Below are positions 44,695-55,429 of a stretch of 64,000 bases of DNA, in pieces. A program made the translations under genes and the position numbers. The notes under the pieces were generated by a model, which was not told the DNA's origin, did no database searches, and saw only the letters and a program-made list of their open reading frames with translations. Position 1 is the first letter of the stretch, and every line of letters begins with the position of its first letter. Source of the DNA: Antedon mediterranea (Eukaryota > Echinodermata > Crinoidea > Comatulida > Antedonidae); NCBI RefSeq assembly GCF_964355755.1, contig NC_092671.1, positions 22,835,070-22,899,069 of the forward strand, in the 5' to 3' direction.

Positions 44695-47160
44695 AAACCA
44701 CCTGGAGATTTTATTTCTTACCTAAATTCCACAAAGCAGCCAATCCTAATAGACCCATTATTTCGGGCAATGGCACTGTGGATGATTTACTTAGACCATG
44801 TGACTGATCTCTCTTCATACATTCAGGACTCCAAAGCACAAAAATGGTGCCATCTTTTGCAAATTGTTAATATGGTACAATTTGAGGCCAATTTTCTGTC
44901 TTTTTGGACACTATAGTGACCATAGAAAATGGTACACTCAAAACTGACCTATTCTGTAAACCCACGGATAAAAATATGTACCTGCTCCCTAGAAGTTTTC
45001 ATCCCCGACACTGTACTAAAAATATACCGTACAGTCAAGCTGACCAGACCAGAGTGCCATTGGTCACAACCTATCACCCCAGGTTGCCTCCATTACGGGC
45101 TATTAAAAACTATTGAACAAAATATGCCCATTCTACAGTCCACAGAACGTCTCAGGACTGTTTTTCCGGAACCACCCATTATTGCATTTCGTAGACTTCC
45201 CAACCTCTGATATATTAGTCAGATCGAAAGAGTGAAATTAATTCTCATGACAGCCAAAATTTGGGCAGTCACCTTTGCGGCAAAACTTGTTCATTGGTCG
45301 ACTATACTTAAAAATTTATAGTAACCAAACTGGCCGCATTTTTCGGATAAGACAATCAATTAATTGTCTAACCAAAAACATCATTTATCTCATTTTTTTG
45401 TGGTAAACAGTACGTCGGGGAAACAAAAAACACTCTCCGTATGAGAATGACACAGATCAGTTATCAAAACATTTGATTTATTCAATATCGGCTCATTACA
45501 ATTACAACAGAATACATAAAAATATATAATGAAACAAAAAGCCAGGATTGTCACAAGCGAACCCAATCACTGTTTAAAGACTTTCCTTTAACATAAATAA
45601 AATATAAATATAAAATAATGACGAGAAAAAATTAATTAATAAAAATCTAAGACATTAAGTAAAAAAATACAGCAGGGACCAGGTAAAATCAAAAGAAATA
45701 GTGTTGGCGAAGACTAGTCTCGAATTCTCGAAACCTGCCAAGGAGAGCAAGCTCACTTAATTCATAGGGAAGACCATTCCAAAGTTTACAAAATCTAGGA
45801 AAGGGTGAAGATTGAAAACAGACAGTTCGAGCAAAGGGTGGCCTGAATAGAAGATCAAATTTGTGACGAGAAATAGGAGAAAAAAAAGAAGAAACATCAA
45901 GATCAATAATAGTGTATAAACATTTGACAACAAAGATAATAGTTTGGAAATCAATCCGAGAAGTCAAAGAAGGAAGATGAAGGAGAGCTAATCTTTAGGC
46001 GTAAGTAGGACGTTCAAAGTGTTTACCTGGAAAAAAGTATCTTGTAAGAATGCGTTGAGGTTTTTCAAGGAGATTAAGATGGGAAGCCAAATGTGGAAAC
46101 CACACAGGAGCACCATATTCCAGAATCGGACGACATAAGGATTTGTAAAGCAGAAGAAGAGAATGAGAGTCATTGGTACCAACAGTACGACGGATAAATC
46201 CTAAAGTCCTGGAGGCAGAAGAGTGAACAGCTAAAATGTGGTCGTGCCAGGAAAGGGTACTATTAAGGGTAATGCCAAGGTATTTATGGCTGTTAGTTAG
46301 AGATAGAGGGATATCATTAAGAGTATAAGGGTAGAGAGTGGGATTTCGAGAGCGAGAAACGTGCATAACTTTACATTTATTGATGTTAAGTGACATTTTA
46401 TTTACGTTGGACCAAGAAAGAATATTGTCAAGATCAGATTGTAGGATAAGGGAATCAGAGTTAGATTGAATATTCCTGAAGACTACAGTATCATTGGAGA
46501 TTATTAGATTGAAGAGTAGAGGGAAGACCCGAAACAAAAATATTAAATAACAGAGGGCCTAGTAGAGATCCCTGTGGAAGCCAAGATGTTACTTGGGCCC
46601 AATTGGAGGAGGTACCATTAAAAAGCACTCTCTGTGACCGACCAATTAGGTAAGAGGAAATCCAATTAAGTGTAGAGCCACAGAAACCATAGTTGTGAAG
46701 TTTTTGAAGAAGAAGAGTATGAGAAATCTTATCAAAGGCCTTGGACCAATCCAGAAATATAACATCGGTTTTAGGAGAATTACGTTTATCAAGATTAGAA
46801 GCAAGGTGATGGTAAAGTTGGGAGACTTGAGTAATAGTTGATCGTCTTGGCACGAAACCATGTTGGGCTTTAGGAATAAGACATAGATTAGTTAAGTGAG
46901 TGTTAAAACATTCAAGCCTGATCAACCTGTAACTGAACATTTTAATTCAGGTGGTCACTCAATTGCAAATTTCGGAATGATTGCAATAGACCACAATGGC
47001 AAATGGAGCGACAAAACTCACAAAGACAAAGAAAACCACTGGGAGTTACTACTTAAAACCACAAAACCTTTTGGACTTAACATTAGGAACATTCTCCCAG
47101 ATCGGTAAAATTATTCCATTGACTACCTAAATTTAAGTTTCAATATTAACCACCATTTGA
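44695..47160 (+). pseudogene. Penelope-like element relic A, split by a non-LTR element
   Basis: Plus-strand PLE fragments in order: RT start FLPKFHKAANPNRPIISGN (44715-44780) and LSSYIQDSK. An internal deletion removes the catalytic core. Next are FLSFLDTIVTIENGTLKTDL and FCKPTDKNMYLLPRSFHP (about 44885-45010), MPILQSTERLRTVFPEPPII (45120-45185), GKQYVGETKNTLRMRMTQ (45400-45450, GIY-YIG core), and, beyond the insertion, VKTFKPDQPVTEHFNSGGHS and HWELLLKTTKPFGLN to 47108. Stops are frequent. It is a different PLE subfamily from the one at 11.4 kb and the same one as relic B. Confidence 0.75.
45474..46904 (-). pseudogene. 5'-truncated CR1/Jockey-like non-LTR retrotransposon
   Basis: Minus-strand RT fragments: HGFVPRRSTITQVSQL, FLDWSKAFDKISHTLLLQKL, VTSWLPQGSLLGPLLFNIFV (46600-46850), then NDTVVF, NKMSLNINKCKVMHVSRS, YLGITLNSTLSWHDHI and LCRPILEYGAPVWFP (45995-46490). 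The conserved tail SRHKFDLLFRPPFARTVCF and WNGLPYELSEL follows (45700-45880). It is flanked by an 8-bp duplication AAAACATT (45466-45473 and 46905-46912) and ends in an AATAAATCAAA-type 3' tail at the low-coordinate side. Inserted into PLE relic A. The catalytic YADD equivalent reads SNDT and frameshifts are present, so it is inactive. Confidence 0.8.
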
Positions 47161-47631
47161 GCTGTTTTTAAAGTTCTATTCCAAGATTGTTTATATTTAC
47201 CAAGGTATCTTCTTTGTTTTCTACACTTCTCTCCAACCTCTATTCACTAGCCTCCTTTGTTTTCATTTCTTTTATTTCAGTTCACTCAGGAAGTGCTACT
47301 TTAAGTTGTAATTCCCAGTGGTTTTCTTTGACTTTGTCAGTTTTGTCGCTCCATTTGACATTGTGGTCTATTGCAATAACTCTGAAATTTGCAATCGAGT
47401 GACCAGCTAAATTAAAATGTTCGGCTACAGGTTGATCAAGCTTTAATGTTTTGATAGCTGATCTGTGTTGTGTCATTCTCATACGGAGAGTGTTTTTTGT
47501 TTCCCCGACGTACTGTTTGCCACGAATATTACAGTATGAGATAAATGACGTTTTTGGTTAAACAATTAATTAATTGTCTTAACCAAAAAATGCGGCCAGT
47601 TTGGTACTCTTAAATTTTTCAGTAGAATCAA

Positions 47632-47779
47632 CCAATGATTTTGATTTGATTTTATTCAGGTTTCAACATAAAAGTACAAGACAAAATTAAAAATACAAAT
47701 GGAAACATGCAATGTATTGCACAGTACACAAAAAAAAACCTAGGATACCCCAATGGGGTATCCTAGGTTTTTTTTGCAT
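47632..47779 (-). mobile_element. Non-LTR 3' end fragment headed by a perfect hairpin
   Basis: On the minus strand it opens with a hairpin whose arms are CCTAGGATACCCC and its complement (3-nt loop) extended by A/T runs. A ~90-nt UTR follows, ending AACCTGAATAAAATCAAATC, the tandem tail of an L2/CR1-type element. It interrupts the PLE relic B reading frame. Confidence 0.55.
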
Positions 47780-48114
47780 AAAGTAGGGAAAAAAACCAAC
47801 TTTTGTAAGATTTGCCGCAAAGGTGACTGCCCAAATTTTGGCTGTCATGAAAGTTAATTTCACTCTTAAATTCAGATCTGACTAAAATATCACGAATGTT
47901 GGGAGGTCTACGAAATGCAATAATGGGTGGTTCCGGAAAAACAGTCCTGAGACGTTCTGTGGACTGTAGAATGGGCATATGTATCTGAATAATAGGGTGA
48001 TTGGTTGTGACCAATGGCACATTTGGCTGACATGGTTTGTACGTCAGTGTTTGACTTCGAGGAATATCTTTTGCCTCTTTATAGCAGTTTCGATGTATTT
48101 CTACTTGTAATTTC

Positions 48115-50083
48115 TATTCCGGAGATGTCCGGTTAGTTCTATGGAAACTACCTAATCATTTAACAATTCAATCCGATAATGGTACGACACACGAAGCAAC
48201 TAGTCAATCATCGATTGTAAATGGGTTTAATGAGTATTTTGTTTCAATTGGGCAGAACATTGCACGTGAGTGTAATGACGGTCATATTAACAACCCGATA
48301 AATGTACCAACCCCTCCCAATTCTCTATTTCTCAATGGTACAACTGAAAATGAAGTATACAATATTTTAATTGGATTAGATAAAATAAGGCTGTGGGAAT
48401 AGACCAGATTAGCCCCAATATTTTAGCAGCAAATTACATTAGTCAATCCCTATCGTTCTCTAAGAGGACTTTCCCCGATGCGTTAAAAAAGGCGAAAGTG
48501 ATACCCATTTTTAAAAAAGGTTTACCGTCTGATCCAGCTATAGGCCGGTATCTATACTTCCGCAGTTTAGTAAAGTTTTTGAAATTTTTTTTTATAAACA
48601 ACTTACATCTTATTTATCCCGCTTTGATTTATTGTATTCTCATCAATATGGTTTCAGAGAGAATTATAGTACAAAACTAGCTATCACAGACCTGACACAG
48701 AAACTGTCAGATGAAATTGACAAGGGAAATTTAGTTTTGGGGATATTCTTGGATCTGAAAAAAGCTTTCGATACAGTGAACCATAACATTCTAATAAATA
48801 AATTATATTCATACAGGATTCGGGGGTTACCATTGGCTTTTTAAAACAATTACCTATATAACAGAAAACAATATATGAGTGTAAATGGTATCGATTCAAA
48901 TGAACTTTCCATAAGTTGCGGTGTACCCCAAGGGTCAGTATTGGGGCCTACATTGTTCCTTATGTATGTCAATGACATTGCACATGTGACCGACTACTTT
49001 GATATTTGTCTATTTGCAGACGATACCAGTTTGTTCCATACTTTTAATCCACATGATGATATTGACATGCAGTATATAGATAGCAAATTTAAAAATATTG
49101 TGGACTGGTGTGATTTAAATAAATTAACCATTAATACAAAAAAGACAGAGTATATAATTTTCCGTGGTAAACACACGGCCATTAAAACCAAAGGAGCAAT
49201 ACATGTTAAAGGAACAGAAATTTACGAAGTAGAATCAACCGTGTATATATACACTTGACAATAAACTCACATGGAAAAATCAAATTAAATAAGATCCAAG
49301 GCAGATGTGCTCTATAAACTGAGAAATTTTGTTCCTTAGTCAATTTTATTACTCTGTTTTATTCTACCCCATATATCATATGCTCTAGAGGCATGGGGGA
49401 ACACATATACAACAAATTTAAAACCTATACACCTCAACCAAAAACGAATTGTACGCACTATAAAACACTCTGATAGATTAGCACATACGTCATCAGTATT
49501 TACAGAACTGGGGATACTAAATATTTATAAGCAACATACATTTCAGTTAGTTTTATTTGTTCATGACAGTATTAATGGCAGGTTTCCCGTGGGAATTCCA
49601 GAATATTTTTTAAATGCCCAGCATCATCACTCAACGAGATTTCAAGCATTCCAAAATACAAAAGTAATGTTGGTCAATTTTCTGTCCGATATTTTGGTGC
49701 TAATTCATGGAATGAGATACCAGAAAATATTAAACATGACTCTAAAATTATATTTAAACGGAAATTAAAGCAATTCTTACTTTAGTTATATAATTATTTA
49801 TTTATCTTATTTATGAAAAAGTGTAGTAATATTTAAATTTTATATATATAAATGGGATTGTTTTAATTTATTAAGTTTTTATTTTTAGCCATGTGTTAAT
49901 GAAATGATTGCCCATAGTTGTAAAAATTTAGTTAAATATAATTTATGTAAATTGGGCTGGACTTGATTATATTATTAGTGTTTACACTATTTTCTAGCTC
50001 CTTCCTTATGTTTTAAAATGTAATATTATTTATCATTGTAAAACAAAATATTATTTGGAAAATAAAGTTGAAGTTGAAGTTGA
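48115..50083 (+). pseudogene. 5'-truncated CR1/Jockey-like non-LTR retrotransposon
   Basis: Plus-strand fragments: IDQISPNIL and ALKKAKVIPIFKKGLPSDPA (48400-48530), HQYGFRENYSTKLAITDL, GIFLDLKKAFDTVNHNILIN (48640-48810), CGVPQGSVLGPTLFLMYVND and ICLFADDTSLFHTF (catalytic FADD, 48910-49050), LTINTKKTEYIIFRG. The C-terminal tail is ALEAWGNTYTTNLKP and WNEIPENIKHDSKI (49390-49740). The 3' end is AATAAAGTTGAAGTTGAAG (50060-50080). It is broken by several frameshifts. It lies inside PLE relic B, where the insertion is associated with loss of part of the PLE, so no clean target duplication is visible. Confidence 0.8.
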
Positions 50084-51010
50084 CTATAGTGTCCAAAAAT
50101 CAACGCTACTAATGGATTTGATTGCTGTAAATTTGATAGTTGGGTGGGCTGAATTAATATTGAGAAGAAAAGATTCCAAATTATCTTCACCATGGGTCCA
50201 GATCATAAAGATGTCGTCAATGTATCTAAACCAAACAAGTGGTTTATTACGAAAATTGGCCTCAAATTGTCACATAAATAAATTTTCAAAAGATGGCGCT
50301 ATTTTTGTGCCCATCGCTGTGCCATGAATTTGAAGGTAATGGTCATTTCTAAAAATAAAATTGTTGTTGGTTAAAATCAACATAACCAGTTCTCGTAAAT
50401 AAGCTTTAGTAGGCGTTTTGCCTGGAATTTGCTTGTAATTTAAAATACATGCGTCGGCTCCTTCTTCGTGAGAGATATTAGTATACAACGATGAAACATC
50501 TAATGTAGCCAGAACAGAATTATTAGGTAAATTTTGAATTTAGTTAATTTTGCGGATAAAGTCTGTGGAGTCCTGAATGTATGAAGGGAGATCAATCACA
50601 TATGGTCTGAGTAAATCATCCACATATTCAGAAATGTTCTCTGTAGCAGTGCCATTGCCCAAAATAATGGGTCTACCAGGATTGCCTGCTTTGTGGATTT
50701 TAGGTAGGAAATAAAATCTGCGTGGAACTGGATTAACCTGTGCCAAATGAGGTCAAATCTTAGGATCGATGGAGTGTTTTTTTACCATCACAGAAACAGA
50801 TTTGGCCACCTTATCCGCAATTCCCGGGGTGGGATTCGTTGTTAGATAATGAATTAGGACTCCTCTTCATAAAATTTGATGTCCATAGCAACAAAAGTTT
50901 TTTCTCTCCTTTGGAAAGTCGACAATTTCAACAACTGAATCAGAGGTGTTGCTCCGATTCTTCTTATAAGCTTCAAATTCCTCGGTAAATAGAGGATGCA
51001 TTATTTTGAC

Positions 51011-51660
51011 AAATGCTTATGATTAGAAATAGTGTCGGGTGTTGTACAGAACACTAAACCTAATCAACACTAAGAGTGGCTTTCGGATATTTTAGATCCA
51101 TGACCGATAAGATTCATCAAACTGGGAGTGTAGTTAGTTAGGCTTATAAGAACTAAACTAGGTCATTTTGTTGCAACTATAGCTTACGTTTTCGGTCACC
51201 ATCCAACCAGAAAATTAGGCCTACTGATGTGTACATGATTACATAAACAAGAATACAAAATAAACTTTATTAGGCCTACTCATACAACATCAAATAAAAA
51301 GTTATAATAGTTTAACCAATAAAAACAAATCAAAGTAACCATAATATGACTATATATTATGTTATAAAGAATCTTATTTATTTACTCGTCCTCCTTTTTG
51401 TTGGAATCACTAACTTATACAAATTTATAACTAATACTAATTAAGAAACTTACCATGTTTATTATGATATTGCACAGTAAACCTTAAACATCATACTACT
51501 CAGTATATGTGATTTTAATTATAACTAAAAATTAATAATTTAATTCTAAAGAACAAAGGTTTATTTTGTTCAGACGTTCCAATGTTTCCCTCTATTACAA
51601 TAAGCTGTTTGCAACATACTTAGTTATAAATCTGGGAAAAACGCTGAACGTTAAAAAATG
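51011..51660. other. No recognisable feature
   Basis: AT-rich; several TAGGCCTA motifs of the kind scattered through this genome; no frame with a family signature. Confidence 0.35.
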
Positions 51661-51661
51661 T

Positions 51662-51870
51662 AAACTAGATTTAAACTCGTCACTATTGACGCAAACGGCA
51701 CAAGCATGTCATACGTTAGAATAGTGCGCACAGAAAAACGGTTATGCCATTGTGATCTGAACAAAATAAAATTTTTGTATACCTTCTCTCTTTTGTGTCT
51801 AAGTATATATACAGTATACACTACTGTATACATACGGTACTACATACAGTGCAGAATAGGTGAAAATAAC
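51662..51870 (-). mobile_element. Helitron 3' end fragment
   Basis: CTAG at about 51665 followed (plus-strand view) by ATTTAAACTCGTCACTATTGA, the decayed terminal hairpin. Then come the array-like segments GCGCACAGAAAAACG and TGTATACATACGGTACT with AGAATAGGTGAAA. Only the last ~200 bp remain. Confidence 0.6.
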
Positions 51871-52744
51871 GGGACAAATTTTAACCAGTGGGAAAGCCAC
51901 TTCGTTAAATCGTGTAAAATCGACTTACTTCGCATTGACGATTTTGAAGTGCCACCTATCATTGAAAACTGAAACCACAATTTTGCATCACCTTGCAAAT
52001 AATTGTTGATTTATTTTAAGCTCTCATGAATATTCAAGACCCTGCCCAACACTTCCTATTATGGTAAAAGCATTTCCTAATAAGTATAATTGGATAAACA
52101 ATCGGTTTCCTTCCAAGAAACCGAAGCTCATACAATACATTCGGCGACTCAAGTCAGGACTCGTGAAATTTATAAATGTGGTACGATTTGACTACTATTT
52201 TGTTGTCTATTTTCTGAATAGTCGGAGGTGCATCCCACAGAATTAAAAAAATTATAATCAATTGTTTTATTTAGAATAATATTAGTTTAATCGAGTATGA
52301 TATATTTATATCCTGTTCAAAATTTGTTGGTGTATTCTCAGGCCTCGAAAAGTAGGTACATTTTCTAGCTGTGAGCGTGGTTTCGGCGACGCGAGACACG
52401 TGTGTCAGTATAGGCGATAGCGAGAAGTGTGTTGTACTGTGGTGATGCTGATCCGATAGTCGTTAAGTTGTACTAATTACAAGTATCATTGGTCCTGGCC
52501 GGCCTAGCCTGGTGATCTGATCCCCACAAAAAATACTTTTTTTCAATCAGTATTAATATTATTATTTTATTTTTCATTTATTATTTTATTTATTAGGCTG
52601 AATAGATGCCTAGCTAGGCTAGTAGTAGGCCTAGATTATATAAATAGTAATAGTAAATACTGTAATTTAAATAATAAAATACAGCCCCCATTTTACTTTT
52701 TAGGCCATCATATAATATTATAATTATATAATACAACCAGACAT
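51871..52744. other. Anonymous sequence
   Basis: A 61-codon frame at 52061 has no recognisable motif. The motif GAATAGTCGGAG then TGCATCCCA (about 52218) recurs at about 54018, hinting at a small dispersed repeat. 52380-52500 is GC-richer than its surroundings. Confidence 0.3.
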
Positions 52745-53190
52745 TAAAGGCCAGGTGCGGGCAAAAAATTTCTATTGATCATACATTCCAATAATTATCG
52801 ATCTATAGTTTCCCCTATGTTTCATAATTTTTGAGATTTTATTTGTGTCACAGGAGCTTTTTGAAAATTAGCACTTTCTTATCAGTGGGGGGATAGTTCA
52901 AATTACACAGTAAAATCTCTATTCTTTTGTACACAAATTTTGAAAATAGAGAGGCATTTTAAAAAGCTATGAAAAATAAACGGTGTGGTAAAAAATGTTA
53001 TCAGATGACTAAATATAGGTAATATAACTTGAATTTTACATTTCTGGTATTTTTATTCAACTTCAGAATTTAATTTTCATGCTATAGCAAAAATTATCCA
53101 CCGTATATCCACCATCTTTTTTCACCTTCTAGGGAGTCACCAGACATGCTGTTACATTAGGTTAACTACCTAACTACTGAAAAAAAGTCT
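52745..53190 (-). mobile_element. Second copy of the 18.4 kb insertion, without the MITE
   Basis: Reverse complement of 18405-18759 plus 19592-19668. It passes straight through the MITE insertion point (GTTTCCCCTATGTTTC), providing the empty site for 18760-19588. Confidence 0.7.
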
Positions 53191-54606
53191 TCCTGGTTTT
53201 TTTGGCAGAATTTTACCAAATTTTGTATTTGACCATATTAGGGGAAATTCATGGTTTTTCATCTTGATTTCTGTTACAAATATTTGATTTATGTACAATT
53301 AACCAGATATTATATTTAAAATTCATGCCTGTACCTGAGCTTTAAAATTTTTTTTAAATAATTATTATTATTTTTTCAGGAATCATTGGTCCGTTGATGA
53401 TGCAGAATTCTTCGTCTTTGTAACTTCAAATTGAGAGTGAAGTGGATAAAAAGATGGATTCATAGGCGAATTAATACAATACAAATGTTTTATGTTGAAT
53501 GCAAACCTACTACACTATACTTTGTAAATTATGTTATTGTCATGTGGTAGACCTTAAAAATTGAATATTTATTGTATGTTATGTTGTATTATACAGTACT
53601 AGGCCTAGTTTTTACCAAAAAAATGAATAAATAATTTGTTATTCAAATTAATTGCTTGTTTGTTCATCAATAACAAAACAATTGTAAGCAAGTATATTAA
53701 AACAGTTCTGGTTAGCTGCTTATTTCAGGTCATATTATTAATATTAGCTAGGCCTGACGCGCCCGATCACAACGTCACTAAGTGACTTTCCGCCCCTAGA
53801 ACAATCGCTCGCTAAATAGGGCTAGGCCTCGGACTCGTATAAAAGCTATTATAACAGTTATGATAAATATTCCTCAACTAAAATGTATATTGTCATAAAT
53901 AAACAAGTAATAATATACGTTGTATTGGAATGTATTTATTTATATGAATTCTTATACGCGGACAATTATAAAAATCGCATATCGATCGGTATAAATAAAT
54001 TGATAAACACGATGACGTTTAGTTTGAATAGTCGGAGCTGCATCCCAAGCACCGAATTTTGTATCTTAATATCGTATTCTGTAGATTATTAATTTTTCTA
54101 ACAGGGATTTTAAATTCAGGACTGTTCAATTTTTCTAAATATTTTATTATAACTATTTTCTAGGGTACAATTTCGGAAAAAAGACATTGGTTGATTTTGC
54201 CATTAAATTACAGATTATTGTTTTGTTCAAATACATTTAATTTTACATGACAAGATATTAAAAACCATTTATGAATTTATTTCACTAACAATATTTTTCC
54301 GATAATCAGCTAAATTTACAAATATTGTGTTTTTCCAACACCCTAAAATTGAGCAATTTTGAACTAAATTAGAAAAGTAGGGCACCCTCTCCGAGTCGAA
54401 ATTTGACACGATTTGTCGACTGGCTTTCCTACTGTACAGCATAGTGTGTTTAGAGACCCACTACATCATCTGGGATTTGGTGACAACTTTTAAAGATGAT
54501 GTATGATACATATCGAAATTCATGCCAAAAATCAGCTGAAAAATCAATTTCTAGGATTAAAGCGCCTACATTAATTAGCAAATAAATCTAGTTGAAAATA
54601 TCCTAC
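53191..54606. other. Anonymous AT-rich sequence
   Basis: No transposon family or confident exon. Possible small dispersed repeat at about 54010-54040. A weak plus-strand terminal-exon-like stretch at 53379-53433 was considered and set aside. Confidence 0.3.
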
Positions 54607-54729
54607 CTCCACTAGACTTGAAAATCTTCTTTCGTTTTCGTTCACGGTAAGCAAAAATTGCTTTACTATCCAACACTCTTCGTGGACTTATATTATAGCC
54701 ATAATTTATACCGCCAAATGTACTTATAT
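54607..54729 (-). CDS. Candidate host-gene exon, basic peptide
   Basis: A 123-nt minus-strand segment bounded by acceptor TTTTGTTCACCAG| and donor GGAG|GTAGGA. It is open in the frame ISTFGGINYGYNISPRRVLD then SKAIFAYRERKRKKIFKSSG, a compact peptide with a strongly basic end (RERKRKK, nuclear-localisation-like). It enters and leaves in phase 1, which matches the candidate exon at 43784-44153, the next exon downstream on this strand. A stop lies ~30 codons upstream of the acceptor, so the frame needs this splice site. No family recognised. The two exons support each other by phase and strand, but this stays a prediction. Confidence 0.45.
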
Positions 54730-55290
54730 CTGGTGAACAAAATTCCAATGTTGAAATGATGTGATTTCACAACAGTATCATAGTACTATATAACAAATAT
54801 TGATCTTAATTTCGGCCATTGTTACATTTATTCAGCAATATAAAAATTTACATTGTTACAGGAATCTTAGAGACAAGTAATTGTCTGTAGTTGTAAGAAG
54901 ACTCTTTGAAAAAAACAAAAATTATCACAAAGAAAAAACATGGAATAAAGGTGGAAAAAAAAATACAAATACATATAATATAAAACAAACTAAATACATG
55001 TCGTATATATTAGAATTTGTAATCTTAGGTGTTGGGTCTTAGGTTTCATGATCTTAGGTCTTAGGGGGTCTTAGTTTTCGTGACACCCTAGGCTGGACCC
55101 ACCATTTGAAATTTTTGTTTTTTCTATGTAGGCCTACAGTATGTCCATATATCTGCTCACATCACTCTCTTTAAAGCAAAGACAATAAAAGTTTTATATC
55201 AAATATTAATTTTTTTTTCCATAATAAAGCTAAAAGTGTAAACTTACTAAGAAAGAATCTCAGGTCTATACAAATGTTAAAATCAATTCA
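54730..55290. other. No gene; TTAGGT-rich patch
   Basis: 55022-55075 contains several CTTAGGT/TCTTAG repeats in a degenerate short tandem array. The rest is AT-rich and anonymous. Confidence 0.35.
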
Positions 55291-55295
55291 TGATT

Positions 55296-55418
55296 AATAT
55301 TTTAAACCCATCACAATCTGACTTTAGAAAGAAACATTCCACAAATACAACACGTTTAGATGTATCTGACTATATTCTAAATAATTATAATGATGGTAAT
55401 GTAACTGCTGCAATATAT
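55296..55418 (+). pseudogene. Non-LTR reverse transcriptase scrap
   Basis: About 40 codons read LNPSQSDFRKKHSTNTTRLD then VSDYILNNYNDGNVTAA. This corresponds to the QSGFR..HST segment that precedes RT motif A in CR1/Jockey-like elements. Truncated at both ends. Confidence 0.6.
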
Positions 55419-55429
55419 ATATTAATTAT

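Larger units (their letters stand above)
47161..51010 (-). pseudogene. Penelope-like element relic B, split by non-LTR insertions
   Basis: Minus-strand order from 51010 down: [54 protein letters not shown] (stop), LATLDVSSLYTNISHEEGAD, LQIHGTAMGTKIAPSFENLF (motif B), RYIDDIFMIW (catalytic motif C near 50210) and NINSAHPTIKF. The CR1-like insertion follows. Then come KDIPRSQTLTYKPCQPN, LQSTERLRTVFPEPPIIAFR, a second small insertion, IRGKQYVGETKNTLRMRM (near 47520) and LDQPVAEHFNLAGHSIANFR to 47282. About 70-80 residues between motif C and EIHRNC are missing at the insertion. It is convergent with relic A; their 3' ends meet near 47160. Confidence 0.75.

Noticed and set aside
45757-46861. Additional minus-strand frames inside the non-LTR relic
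   Set aside because: Out-of-frame shadows of the reverse transcriptase; only the frames carrying RT motifs were used.
53379-53433. Plus-strand terminal exon (acceptor TTTTTTCAG then a short frame NHWSVDDAEFFVFVTSN and a distal AATAAA)
   Set aside because: Only 18 codons, no partner exon with matching phase on the plus strand, and AATAAA is common by chance here.
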